DNA of 64,000 nucleotides, taken from the NCBI GenBank assembly GCA_007922225.1, contig ML679970.1, forward strand, positions 44,545,157-44,609,156, in the 5' to 3' direction. Shown here piece after piece: positions 33,436 through 45,240 of the stretch; within the stretch, counting starts at the first letter, position 1, and the number at the start of each line of letters is the position of its first letter. This stretch comes from Emydura subglobosa. Lineage: Eukaryota; Chordata; Testudines; Chelidae. The translations under genes were made by a program, and so were the position numbers. The notes beneath the pieces were generated by a model. That model saw only the letters and a list, made by a program, of their open reading frames with translations. It made no database searches and was not told the origin of the DNA.

Positions 33436-35044
33436 ATGTCTCTGTGAGAATATGCTTTGCAATCTCTTTAGATGCAAAGGGGTATTTTCACTGGCAAAAA
33501 TGCAGACAAGCTCAAGTCAATGAAGTTACGGTAGATTTACACTAGTGGAAATGAGATTGTAATCTATTTATCTATCTATGTTTCTAACTCAGGTTTTTGT
33601 ACTGCCAACCATCCCCAAGGTATCTGAGCTTCTTCCATATCAAATCAGTAGACAGATCAAAGTGTAGTAAACTTCCTGAGGTCTCTGGGTCTTCTCCTTT
33701 TCGGTGTACAAATCTCTGATTGGGTTGTGATGGCGGTTGGTTTATTGTTTGCTTGTGTCATTGGGATATGATGGCATGAAATCCTAAACTCTGTGCTCTC
33801 ATATCTATGGAATTATTGGCAAGGGAGGGGTCACATAGTATCCAAGTCTTGTGGGCTTTAAGAATAAAGTGTCTGTGGTTAAGAACCCTTTTCCTCAGCC
33901 TGTGTTCCTTGTTTTCCTGCCACATTTTGCCCAAAGGGGTTAAACTAGAAGCCAGACCCGGGTTTTGAGGTCTAGAGCATATGGACGGTGGCCTCCCATG
34001 GTCAAAGGAAGGACATTGGACAAGGAGGCTCAGATCGGGAGTGTAACCTAGAATCTCGGAGCTAGCAAAAAGGGCTAGACTCTACCCAGACCCAGTTGAC
34101 TTAGAAGCCCTTGAAACCAGTGATGTGTCCTCTCACAACAGACTGGTTATGGTACAGTCATGTCCCAGGCCAGGTTGTAACAGTTAGCCTGGCTGGTTTT
34201 TGTTTTCTTAGATTTTATCAATTGGCCAATTTTTTAGACCAGGGAACGGTCACTGCACATTTCCAGATGAAAAATCCTTTTTTTCCCCAAAAAATTGAAT
34301 TTGGGAGTGGAAGGGGGTGTTACTGGGGACTGTGCCTTTAAGGGCTGAGCTATCCAGACAGAAATCCTGGGCAACACTGAGAAGCTCTTGTGGCTATGCC
34401 CAGCCAGTTGGAACTGGACACAGGGGCACTCACCTTAAACACTGAAAATCACAATTTTCTCCCGGAAAATGTTGATTTTGTGAACAGGCATTTTACACTG
34501 AAAAATTGTTCCAGTGGCAGATTCCCAATCACCTTCACCAGAACTCATGGAAGACACAGCGAGCTAGTGTACTGACTCCAAGGGGAACACGATGGGCACT
34601 TTGCTGGGATGAAGCGTCTAGGCATACTCAGGCCGAGAGCAGAAATATTCCCCTTTGGAGGAAACTGTCCACACGAAAGAAATGGGCCCAAGCCCAGACG
34701 CTAATGCATGCTGGGATCCCAAATGCCTCAATGTTCAAGGAAGGAGCTTTGGGATCTGAGGTGCTGGATCTGCCCCGTCTCTACAAACCCTTCCACTAGC
34801 TGGATGGGCAGATGATGTCACCATTGCTGGTTGACCCACATGGCCCCAAGCTTTGACTATCTGCTTGGGTCGAAAAGGCCAGCGGTGTAGATGGGGCAGC
34901 GCAGCCAGGTCCTGGTCTAAGAGTGGAAGAGCCATGAGATGACACCCTGGGGCTGACAGGGCAAGAGGCCAAACACCTGAGGCGGGTGCTTTCTGAAAGG
35001 GGACGTGGAAACATTGGCCCTTAACTTAACTTAAATATCTCCTT
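33436..35044. other. No gene; one GTGTAAATC-family relic
   Basis: At about 33500-33555 TCAATGAAGTTACGGTAGATTTACACTAGTGG belongs to the dispersed palindromic family. The remainder has no supported frame. Confidence 0.5.
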
Positions 35045-35865
35045 TCCTTCCTTGATGTTTATCCCTCTGATCTACTTATAGAAAGCAGTCCTATCTCCCT
35101 TCAGTTCATTTGCTTAGCCTTAACAAGCCAAGATCCTTAAGTCCCCTCTCATAAGGTAGGTTCTCCATTTTGTCCGATCAGCCTAGTAGTCCTTCTGTGC
35201 ACCTCTTCCAGTTTGAATTAAATTTTCTTAAACATGGACAACCAGCTGCCTTTTATAATGGTACTAACATTTCCCTATCTCTTCTTGAAATTCCTTGCCT
35301 GATGCATCCCAGGATGTCATTAGCCTTTTTCATGGATAAATCATATTGGTGGGTCATAGTCATCCTGTGATAGACCAATAAACCCGGGTCTTTCTCCCAT
35401 TCTGCTGCTTCCCACCAGTAGGTCCACGGTTCATAGCAAAAATTATTCTTGTTCTTTCTTCCCTATTTCTATTACTCCAGTTTTCAAGGTAATCCAATCT
35501 ACTTGTGTGATATTCCAGGTCCCCTCCATTATGGTCATACTTCCCAATTTTGTGTCATTTGCAAATGTTGTTAGCACACTCCCACTTTTTCTGCCAAGCT
35601 CTTTAATGACAGATGTCAATATGATTGGTCTCAAGACTGAATCCTAAAGAACTCCACTAGTAACCTCCTTCCTGCCTGGCAATTCAGCTTTCATCATGAC
35701 CAGTTGTAACCTCGCATTTAACCAGTTTCTTTCCCACCTTTCAATTCTTGTATTAATACCTATCTTCTCCAATGAGACCCAGGGGGACCCCACTAGACAT
35801 GTCCTCCCAATATGAAAACTACTCTTTGAATATGGTCTTTCAACCAATCGTGCACCCACTGTGAA
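35045..35865 (-). mobile_element. CR1-type LINE fragment, about 800 bp
   Basis: Reverse-strand LINE landmarks run in order: CTTCCAGTTTGAATTAA, GATGTCATTAGCCTTTTTCATGGA, CCAATTTTGTGTCATTTGCAAA, AACTCCACTAGTAACCTCCTTCC, TTTAACCAGTTTCTTTCCCACCTTTCAATTCTTGTATTAAT. The copy includes 3' UTR and the distal part of ORF2 in degraded form. Confidence 0.75.
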
Positions 35866-35874
35866 TTTGGGCAT

Positions 35875-36640
35875 CCCAGTATTCACACCCCACACACTAC
35901 TGCAATAATATTTGTACAAAATATGCCTTGTGAGGTATCATTCGAAAATTGATAACACGCTAGTCAATAATATCATTAAGAAATGCATATGATAATGATG
36001 GTGTGGAATTATGGATACTCACTGATATTATACTTTTCAGTCTGACTAAAAGAAGTTTAAAACCGGATTGTCAGGGTGAGTCCATAAACAGGTTTTCTCC
36101 ACAAAAAGGATAAAAGTGTGCTCAAATTCAATGAACTATTCATTTGTATCAAAGGTTGGAGGAAGAAATAATTTGCATTGTACCAATCACCAGCAGGGCA
36201 GAAGGCAGCACAGAGGCTCTCCCAGACAGCCAGCAGGGAAAAGGGACTTTATCGGGGGATATGTTTCAGAAGAATACATTTCCTGAACAATAAAGAGAGG
36301 AGAATAGGAAAACCAATGCCTTGGAACCTGCAGGGATCCTGGCTGAATGCTAATTAGCCGTTGCTGGGAAAGGCATATCGGAGAGGAACCTACCTTGTAC
36401 AAAGGCTCTAACATATTAAATTTGATCTTAGCTATTAGCACATGTATTTTTACTTTTGATTGTTTGTACCCCTGCTTGCCTGTATCCCTTCTACTTGGTA
36501 TCACTTAATGAAGTCGTTTGTTTAATAAACGTATTTACTTTTATTACAAACCAATCCAATGCTGTGTTTGGAGGGAAGTGTGTCTTTACCCCAGTTAAAT
36601 TAATAAGGTGTAATGTACTTTAACAGAGGAGAAGCCTCAA
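35875..36640 (+). mobile_element. Solo LTR of an endogenous retrovirus family (LTR A)
   Basis: About 725 bp that starts near TGCAATAATATTTGTACAAAATATGCCTTGTGAGGTATCATT and ends near TTTAACA (36625). A polyadenylation-like TTTAATAAACG lies at about 36520. The opening block is shared with the element at 39.57 kb (TTGTACAATATGCCTCGTGAGCTATTG), so the two are members of one LTR family. No internal viral sequence is attached. Confidence 0.6.
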
Positions 36641-36649
36641 TGTCTTCTG

Positions 36650-37120
36650 TCAATGTGATTATTCCGCTTTGTGAGCCCACATTTAGAGTATTGTATCCAG
36701 TTTTGGGACCCCCACTACAGGAAGGATGTAGACAAATTGGAGAGAGTCCAGCGGAGGGCAGAAGATAAGAGTGAGGGGGGATTTTATCGTCGCCTTCAAC
36801 TACCGGAAGTGGGGTTCCAGGGAGGATGGAGCTCGGCTATTCTCAGGGTGGCAGAAGACAGAACAAAGAGCAAGGGTCTCAAGTTGAAGTGAGGCAGGTC
36901 TAGGTTGGATATTAGAAAAATCTTTTTCAGGAGGGTGGTGAAGCACTGGACTGGGTTCTCTAGGGAGGTGGTGGAATCTCCATCCTTAGAGGTTTTTAAG
37001 GGGAGGCTTGACAAAGCTCTGGCTGGGATGATTTAGTCAGAGTTGTCCTGCTTTGAGCAGGGTGTTGGACTAAATTACCTCCTCAGATCACTTCCAAACC
37101 TAATCTTGTATGATTCTATG
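36650..37120 (+). mobile_element. CR1 LINE, 5'-truncated 3' end
   Basis: CCACATTTAGAGTATTGTATCCAGTTTTGG, GGAGAGAGTCCAGCGGAGGGCA, GGAGGGTGGTGAAGCACTGGACTGG and the terminal TGATTCTATGAA (37110-37121) show a CR1 tail. It contains an internal deletion relative to the 27.8-kb copy and ends about 100 bp before the truncated OR pseudogene. Confidence 0.85.
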
Positions 37121-37210
37121 AAATTAGGTTGTTTGGTGGTATTTGCTCTTGACAAATCCATGCTTACCATTCCCTCTAATCAGTGCTTAATTTGTGCTGG
37201 GCTTGCTGGA

Positions 37211-38030
37211 CCTTCGCCCGAGCCTGGTCTTCCTTATTAGAGCCAACTCTCACTTCCACACGCCCATGTACTTCTTCCTCATGGACCTGTCGCTCTTAGA
37301 TCTCTGCTACTCCTTCACCATCACTCCAAGAGCCATGGTGAGTTTCCTAGCAGGGAACAAAGCCATTTCCTACAACGGGTGTGCCACCCAATTCTTCTTC
37401 TTCCTTCTCTTCCTCACCACCGAAGGGTTCCTCCTGGCAGTGATGGCCTATGATTGCTACACCACCATCTGCGACCTGCTCCTGTATCCCATCACCATGT
37501 CCAAGTGGGTTTGCATTCATCTGGTGGCAGGGTCGTAAATCTGTGGCTGTGTGAATTCCATGGTGCAAACTGGCCTCACCTGTACCCTGAACCATTGTGG
37601 GTCTTTTGAGATTGATCATTTCTTCTGTGATGGCCCTCCCTTGATTAGTCTCTCCTGCAGTGACACGTACGTCAATAATCTTGTGATGTTTACCCTATGC
37701 CAACTCATCATAGCAAGTATTTCCCTGACTCTGCTCATTTCCAACTTTTATATCCTCTCCACCATCCTCAGGATTCGCTCTGCCGAGGGCAGGCTCAGAG
37801 CCTTCTCCACCTGCACCTCCCACATGGTGTCTGTGGCTTTATTTTATGGGACCACTGCTTTCATGTACGCCCAGCCCACTTGGCTATCTTCTCTGTACCA
37901 AGGAAAAGTGGTGTCCGTGTTTTATACCCTTTTCATTCCCATGTTGAATCCCTTCATCTACAGTCTTAGAACAAAGACATAAAAGATGCTTTGAGAAGGA
38001 CTCTGGGCAAGAAATGTTTGAAAAAATGAA
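37211..38030 (+). pseudogene. Olfactory receptor pseudogene, class II (family 5/8/9-like)
   Basis: The frame enters at the intracellular end of TM1 ([20 protein letters not shown]) and runs to the C-terminus, so the N-terminal tail and TM1 are missing. A TAA at 37536-37538 stops the frame in TM4, where relatives have tyrosine; the same frame then continues to TM7 (PMLNPFIYSLR). After 37970 two single-base losses shift the tail, so KDALRRTLGKKCLKK is read only in another frame up to the TGA at 38028. DRY has become DCY. The FFCDGPPLISLSCSDTYVNN loop points to the OR5/8/9 group. Four independent lesions make it non-functional. Confidence 0.92.
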
Positions 38031-39569
38031 CATTGTCCTTGAACATAGAGATGAAATCCAGTGGGTCACGGTAATGTGCAACACAATAACAAATGCTTGC
38101 CAAATATTTATTTATTATTGGGAGCAGTTTTTCAGGAATAAACAAATAAATCCTTGGGATTCACGATATTTATCAGTCTGTCTATCAATTTTCCTTTTGT
38201 TCTGTGTGTCTGTCTATGGCTTTCTGCCTGTCTCTTTCCACTTACATGACTAGCTGGACTGTAGAATTCATTGCCTCTGGATATTATTTAGTTAAACATT
38301 TCTTCAGAATTAAATAATGGCTTTGACATTTATGAGGACTTCATTCTTCGGGATATGGGTTGGCTGCTGCCTTTCTGAGTTAAGAGTAAATTTTGTCCAT
38401 GATTTATCATACAATTCTTCTGTCTTTGAAACAGGTGATAATGGCCACCACTGGAGACAGGATGCTCCTTCATGGCAATTTCCTTGTTCCTATGACGTTC
38501 CAGAACACTGGCCATAGAACATATTTAAGACAACAAAGTATGATAACTGAGTCATCTAAGTACAATACTCCTACGTTGTGTCTTGTAACACAGCTCAGTA
38601 AAGCAAGAGGTCTTGATTCAAATTTCACTCGTATTTGTGTAAATAAGGAACATTCACTCACTCAGGTGTAAACCACTAGTAGCCACATTCAGATCAATGG
38701 GTCTGATTCTCCTCTCACTCGTCCTGATGTAATTTAGGAGTACTGCCATGGGAGTCAATGGGACCGTTTCCTCTCTCACTCACCTCCATGTAAATCAAGA
38801 GTAACTCTATTAGAGTCAATGGGCCTAATACCCCTCTTATTCAGCCTGATGTAAATCAGGAGTCACTCTGTTGAAATAAATGCATTTACACTGTTTTTAA
38901 GCTTGTGTAAATCAATAGAGAATTCTGCCCATTTTCTCTCCATTTTAAGACGCAATAAACTTAGTAAAATAAACAACTTTATGTCTTGTCAAATCTAAAT
39001 TACTGTAGGGATTTACCCTGGAACTCCCAGGTTGTTCACCGGCAAACCTAAGTAATGAAATTCAGAAAGTACCTTATGAAAAAAAAATCTAAGTATGAGG
39101 ACATATGATTTCTGTCTGATTTCAGTATTTGAATTCCTATCTTCACTGCTGTTTCACAAAACAGAAACTAAGATTTTCTTTCTTTCTTTCTTTCAACTTT
39201 ACTTTTGCTGATCAATTTGAGTGCAGTCAAGCAGCCATTCAAGTCACTGTAAGTTTTATCAGTGATTTCAAAGAAAGAAGGAGTAGCACTTATTTCAAAC
39301 AAAATGTTGACCCTGGCTAATATCCTCACATAGGCCAACTCCATAGCTTACTATCTGAGCCAAGAGATATTGGGCCAGTGTCAGAAACCAAGATATGGAG
39401 GGTCAGGCCTAGTGGTTGGAGCAATGGCAGTCAGCTCAGGAACTGGAGAGAAAGGTAAGAGTTGGAGTCAAGAGTCAAGAGCTTTGTAAAAAAGCAAGAG
39501 TGGGGCTGGGAGCCAAGTGTGATGCTGTCTAAGGGGGAAGGTGACCGTCTATACTAATAAGGCCACCAC
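38031..39569. other. Intergenic with palindromic repeats, no gene
   Basis: Between 38695 and 38905 three successive units each hold ...CTCACTC...TGTAAATCAGGAGTAACTCT...GTCAATGGGNC, an array of the GTGTAAATC palindromic family. A (TTTC)n tract lies at 39175-39195. Elsewhere nothing is recognised. Confidence 0.55.
38695..38905. repeat. Array of about three palindromic repeat units
   Basis: ATCAATGGGTCTGATTCTCC, GTCAATGGGACCGTTTCCTC and GTCAATGGGCCTAATACCCC start successive units of about 60 bp, each with a TGATGTAAwTyAGGAGTnACT-like middle (variants at each copy). The units are near-tandem, unlike the single copies elsewhere in the window. Confidence 0.65.
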
Positions 39570-40319
39570 TGTTACAAAATTGTGATAAACCTTGTACAAT
39601 ATGCCTCGTGAGCTATTGTTGGAAAAGTTGTAATCTGCTGAGTGTTATTATCTTGTTCTAATGTGTGTATCAGCGTTGTGTGTGGAGATATGAAACTTCA
39701 CTATATGTTTGGAACTCATCATCATGGGAGTCTGAGAAAGGCCCACAGGTTTGCGCTTCAGGGATAACAAAGGAACTGTAAAGTAGAGACACCTCATTCC
39801 CAAACACACCTCAAACGGCATGTACGCAGACAGTGCAAACTAGAATTGCCGTTCATATAAAGAATTGATGGCAAAGCACATGTACCATGGAACTGCTTGA
39901 CCCAATGACGTAGCAAGGATTTTTCCAGAAAAAAGGGTGAAGTTATAAAAAGGGAGAACAAAGTCCCCTGGCCACCTTCTCTTGACTGGTGAATTCTGAC
40001 AGGGAAAATTTTGAATAAAAGGACTGAGATCCCCAAGAACTAGTTGGGCAACCCAGAGAGACTTACAGAAAACTGGCAGATTTAACAACACTAATATTAT
40101 TTTGGACTACATACTTTGATTCACCTGTAATGTATTTTATGTGCTTTTGTCTTTTAGTAACTCGCCTTTCTTTTTCTGAGTTAATAAATAAGGATTGGCT
40201 ATAACATTATCTTTGGTGTTAGGTCCTGAGCGTCCATTGACCTGGATAAGTGACTGGCCCCCTGGGGCTGGAAGAACCTAATGTGTGGTGAATTATGGTT
40301 TTAATAACCTTTTACCACA
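39570..40319 (+). mobile_element. Solo LTR of an endogenous retrovirus family (LTR B)
   Basis: Starts TGTTACAAAATTGTGATAAACC and shares its first block with LTR A. A TATA-like GTTATAAAAAGG lies near 39940 and AATAAATAAGG near 40185, a plausible promoter and polyadenylation signal. A short direct repeat ACCAC occurs at 39565-39569 and 40314-40318 and may be the 5-bp target duplication, although the right end of the LTR is not certain. Confidence 0.6.
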
Positions 40320-41339
40320 GAAGTCCAGTTTGTCTGGCTGGTAATATAGCATGGAGTGCGTAAGTGGACTGCCTGTGGCTCCATGGGAAGCTAATATAGA
40401 GGTACCGGAACACACATTTGTTGCTGGTTTGCTTAAATCTAATTATAGAATATACCACCAGAGTGAAGATGTCAGCCCAATTGTTTGACAATCTGACCTG
40501 AGATGGGTCATCCCAGCTGTGACCCATACCAAGCCTGGTGACACAAGGGTCGGGCTGGAACACGAAAATTGCTGGAGCAGGACTGGGAACAAGACTGGAG
40601 TCACAGACAATAATCTATTTTATGAAACATGGAAAGGACTTTGAAGAATAACTTCCTTTTAGAGCACTAATATCAGACCTCACTTGGTCAGGTAACACAG
40701 CTGTAAAGAGGCAGGGAAACCCAGGAGAATGAATTCCGTCATGATGGACTGGTTGATCCTTTCCATCAATTCAATTCGCACTTGAATAAATCAATTAATT
40801 CATTATTATTATCACATGACACCAATATCTTGCTAGCCACTTTACCAATTGAGAATAAGAGACAATCCTTCCCCTGAAGAGGTTACAATCTAAATAATGA
40901 TAGGAATAATAAAATATCTACAGAAAGAAGAAATATATTCTCCAACTGGAAAGGTGGAGTCTGACAATTAGGACATTTTTACACCTAAACATTTTTTAAT
41001 GGAAAATTGGATTCGGGAGGAAAGGAAAATTTTAAAGAAGTTGTATTCTTTCTTTGAACACTTTCGATATTTCTTCATAAAACAGAAAACCTGAAATCTG
41101 ATAATATTGACTCTCTTGTAGTTTGTGGACCATTTTTTATTTTTTTATGTGTTGGTTTCTGACTGCCAAAAATGAAAGAAAAAAAAATCAGCTTTTGATT
41201 TTCCAGTAAGAAGTTGAAATTTCCTAAGATTGTTTTTCTACCAGTTCTGATTATAATGCAAACCTGCCGTGCTATTTGGCTGAAATTGCATAACACTGTT
41301 ATTAATAATAACATAAGTATTAATTATTACATTTGTGGT
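40320..41339. other. No gene; AAAATTTT-family repeat at about 40960-41240
   Basis: The AT-rich part has words such as TGGAAAATTGGATTCGGGAGGAAAGGAAAATTTTAAAG and AAAAATCAGCTTTTGATTTTCC. These recur in other copies of this dispersed family. No coding sequence. Confidence 0.5.
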
Positions 41340-41935
41340 TAATTAGCATAGAATCTTAGAAATGTAGGGCTTGAAGGGACTTTGAGAAGTAATCAAGTCT
41401 AGCCACCTGTGCTGAGGTAGGACAAAGTAAACCTAGACCATCCCTGATAGGTGTTTCTCTAACGTGTTCTCAAAAACCTTCAACAATGTTCTTAAGAGCT
41501 TCCCTTGGAAGCTTGTTCCAGAGCTTCACTATTGTCATAGTTAGAAAGAGTTAGAAAGTGTTGTCTAATTTAAATCTCCCTTGCTGCAGATTAAGCAATT
41601 CCTTCTCCTACCTTCTGTGTAATGGAAAACGACTGATCAGTGTCTTCTTTATAATAGTCCTTAACACATGTCAATACTATTATCAGGTTGCCCTTCAGTT
41701 GTCTTTTCTCAAGACTAAACCTGTCCAGATTTGTTAAACTTTTCTCAGAGATCATGTTTTCTAACCTTTTATCATTGGTGTTGTTTTCCTGTGGACTCTA
41801 GAATTTGCCTACATCTTTCTTAAAATATGGCACCCAGCTCTGACACATTACTTCAGCTGAGGTCACACCAGTGCTGAGCAGACAGGTCAATTACCTCAGA
41901 TAGGACAATTACCTTCGGTGTCTTACAACTAACAC
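41340..41935 (-). mobile_element. CR1-type LINE 3' fragment, about 600 bp
   Basis: Begins with the reverse of the CR1 terminus (TAGAATCTTAGAAATGTAGGGCTTGAAGGGAC). It continues GCTTCCCTTGGAAGCTTGTTCCAGAGCTTCAC, GGTTGCCCTTCAGTTGTCTTTTCTCAAGACTAAAC and ATGGCACCCAGCTCTGACACATTACTTCAGCTGAGGTC. Confidence 0.8.
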
Positions 41936-42029
41936 TTCTATTAATATCACCCCAGACTGAAGTTTGTTATTTCTATGTATATAATAATTAATCATGCTAA
42001 TACTAGTCATCATAATAGTGTATAATATC

Positions 42030-42240
42030 ATGACTGAGATAGGCAAAAATGATATTTTTGGTTCAATGGGAATTAAACAAATGTTTTAAAAAATAGTTTA
42101 GTTTCTGGTCAAACAGAAAATGTCATTTTTCAAAAATTGTCGCAAATTGAAAAGTTGGAAAACATTTTGAGTTGGATCAAAATGAGAGGTGTTGTGGGGG
42201 ATTTTTGTGGAGAAAAAAACATTTTTCAACCAGCTTTTAA
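42030..42240. repeat. AAAATTTT-family dispersed repeat
   Basis: Runs of AAAATGATATTTTTGG, AAATTGTCGCAAATTGAAAAG and GGAAAACATTTTGAGTTGGATCAAAATGAGAGG match similar words at 7.3-7.5, 30.1-30.3, 51.2-51.5 and 55.0-55.2 kb. Confidence 0.45.
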
Positions 42241-42640
42241 ATTCGACAGGTTTGGTTGCCGTGGTGGATAATCAGCTGGTCAATGGATGCATAAACATGG
42301 GAATCTCAAATACTAGTAGGGAGGTTATTTTACCTCTGTATTTGGCACTGGTGCGAGGGATGCTGGAATACTGTGTCCAATTCTGATGTCCACAATTCAA
42401 GAAGGATGTTGATAAATTGGAGAGGGTTCTGAGAAGAGACATGAGAATCATTCAAGGATTAGAAAACATGTCTTACAGTTATAGACTCAAGGAGCTCAAT
42501 CTATTAATTTTAACAAAGAGAATGTTAAGAGGTGACTTGATTACAGTCTATAAGTACCTACCTGGAGAAGAGATATTTAATATTGGGCTCTCTATAGTGG
42601 ACAAGGACAAAAATGATTTATGGTCTGGACGATAGTGAGG
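42240..42640 (+). mobile_element. CR1 LINE fragment, older subfamily
   Basis: PLYLALVRGMLEYCVQF, followed in another frame by a KDVDKLERVL-like segment and RLKELNLLILTKRMLRGDLITVYKYL, are the ORF2 C-terminal landmarks of CR1. The copy lacks the 3' tail. It lies head to tail with the next CR1. Confidence 0.75.
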
Positions 42641-42689
42641 ATTGCAGATGACACTTCAGATGGAAGAATCCCATGCACTGCTACAGACC

Positions 42690-43405
42690 GGGAACTGACT
42701 GGCTAGGCATCAGTTCTGCATAAGAAGACCTGTGAGTTACAGTGAACAAGAAGTTGGATATTAGTCAACAGTATGCCCTTGTTGCCAAGAAGATTAACAG
42801 CATATTGGGTTGCATTAGTAGGAGTGTTGCCAGCGGATTGAGGGAAGTGATTATTTCCCTCTATTTGGCACGGGTGGGGCCACATCTGGAGTACTGTGTC
42901 CAGTTTTGTCCCCCCCACTACAAGAGGGATGTGCACAAATTGGAGAGAATCCAGCGGAGGCCAAAAAAAATGCTCAGGGATCTGGAGCACAAGAATTATG
43001 AGTACAGGATGAGGGAACTAGGCTTGTTTAATCTTCAGAAGAGAAGAGTGAGGGGGGATTTTACAGTGGCTTTCAACTACCTGCAAGGGGGTTCCAGGTA
43101 GGATGGAGCTAGGCTGTTCTCAGTGGTGGTAGATGACATAACTAGGAGAAATGGTCTCAAGTTGCAATACAGGAGGTCTCGGTTGGATATTAAGAAAAGC
43201 TTTTTCTCTAGGAGGGTGATGAAGCACTGGAATGGGTTACCTAGGGAGGTGGTGGAATCTCCATCAGAGGTTTTTAAGGCCCAGCTTGACTAAGCCCTGG
43301 CTGGGATGATTTAGTAGGGGTTGGTCCTGTTTTGAGCAGGGGGTTGGATCAGATGACCCACTGAGGTCCCTGCCAACCCTCATCTTCTAGCATTCTATGA
43401 TTCCA
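42690..43405 (+). mobile_element. CR1 LINE, 5'-truncated, with intact 3' terminus
   Basis: A 119-codon frame (42742-43101) carries the ORF2 C-terminus (YCVQFCPPHYKRDVHKLERIQRRPKKML). It is followed by the tail GAGGGTGATGAAGCACTGGAATGGG and the terminal CATTCTATGATTC. Start and end match the 27.8-kb copy closely in extent. Confidence 0.9.
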
Positions 43406-43410
43406 ACTCC

Positions 43411-45240
43411 CTTGAACTTCATTAAAAAAGCCGTTTTAAAGGAGTGAGTCCCCACTACTTGAGCTAAACAAGTAACTCCGCTATTCGGTAGCTTTCAGAA
43501 ACTCAAATTTTCCGTGATTCAGACACTGAACAGGGTTAAGGACCCAGCCTGTGGGATTCAAGTTTACCACGACTGGGAATGACGATGAATTTGTAAGGTG
43601 GGGATATCCAATTGGCCGTAATAGGAAATGGGCTTCTGGGCATGTTTACACTGCAACTGGAAGCACGCCTCCCGGCCTAGGTAGACACACTCATGCTAGC
43701 TTTGCTCGAGCTTGTGCACTAACAATATCTGTCTAGAGCAGAGAGTGATTCATGCCATGTGATGGTGTATTCATCTCACCACACCAATTCAGTTGTCAGG
43801 GATGAGGCCAGGAGATAAAATAGAGACGCTTCCTGAGCACGCCTCTGAACTGGTCTCGTTCTCTAATGAAGTCCGGTAGAGACTGTAATAGGTAGGACCA
43901 GGTGATCAGTGTATGTAAATCAGCGTAACTCCATTGAAGCCAGGCCCCAGCGGCTGCAAAGGGGTATAGCTCCATGTAATTCAGTAGTTCAGATCCCCCA
44001 ACGGTGAACATCAGTCTCCTTCCTTTTAAGTCAATGGTCCATATCCTCACCTGGTGTAAATCCACATACCAGTGCTGACGTCAATGGAGCAAGGCTAATT
44101 TACGTCAGCTGCAGATCTGGGATGCCCACGGATTAGCTGAGCAACAAAGGCACCTTGGCCATGTTTATTGCAGTTGAAGCACAATGAGAAGCGACCTATA
44201 GAGTATCTACGGGTACACTTCAAATATGAGTGCTCCGTTACAATGGACACAGCACAATTTAATGGTGGCACTTCCTGTTATCCCCTATGCCAGACGATAT
44301 CATTCCCTCTGACATGCTCTTTTATACACTGTTACAGACAATTTCGTTCTGCCTCCTTCGACATAGGTAGTTGCCACCCTCTTGACGCCCTCTAATATCA
44401 CCCCTCACCTTGTACTGGATGGTTCAGGCAAAACAACTCTTATCAAACATTTTTATCCATCAAAGTGTCATTTCAGGGGGTCAGATGGCCCTTGTTATCC
44501 CTTTGGTGTTAGGCTGTCTTGCTAGCTTCTGCACCTGCTATAGATATTTTTAGTAATATTTTGATATTAGTAACATTTGGGAAATATGCATGTTTGAAGT
44601 ATAAACATTTTCTCCGTACCAGTTTCAGTGAGGTCATAAGTTTACAGCCTGACTCCTGGTCATGGCTTTTTCCACTTAGGTTTTATGTCTTAGCCTGTTC
44701 TGCTAAATTGCAGGCTTCAAAGTCTCACTTCTTACTACAGTGGGATTACATAGGTCAGATTAAGTGTCTAGCCCAAGGTTATGTGACAATGAGCTGGGAA
44801 TAGAATCTGGCTCCTCTGGGTCTCTGATCATTACCTAATCCACCAGCTCATCCATCAAACCCTCTTTGAGGTCAACACATCAAACTGTCCTGTCCCTCAC
44901 TCCAGTGTCAATCAGGAATAACTCTGCTGCAGTTCATAGGGGCTGATTCTTCTCTCCCTCACCCTGGTGTAAATCAGGAACAACTCCGTTAAAGTCAATG
45001 CAGTTACACTGCTCTAAAGACAGGGCCAAAGAGAGGTGTTGTTTTCAGTTGAGCAGACTTTTATAGTAGATTAGGGGAAAAGAAAAAACTAGTGAAGGAC
45101 AAACAAAGCCTTCCATGAGAGAGAGCACAGTGTGTTTGTCTCTCTCTTTCTCTCATGTGCCTGTATTGACCGATTCATGGAACATCACCCTCTGACTGGG
45201 GGACTCTTTAGAAATTCGAAGGTGAGTTATGTTGAGATCA
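43411..45240. other. Intergenic with MITE and palindromic fragments, no gene
   Basis: A MITE-like piece at 43636-43735 (GGGCATGTTTACACTGCAACTGGAAGCACGC). GTGTAAATC-family pieces at 43900-44115 and 44895-45015 (TCCCTCACCCTGGTGTAAATCAGGAACAACTCCGTTAAAGTCAATG). A reverse MIR-like piece at 44745-44855. No coding frame is supported. Confidence 0.55.
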
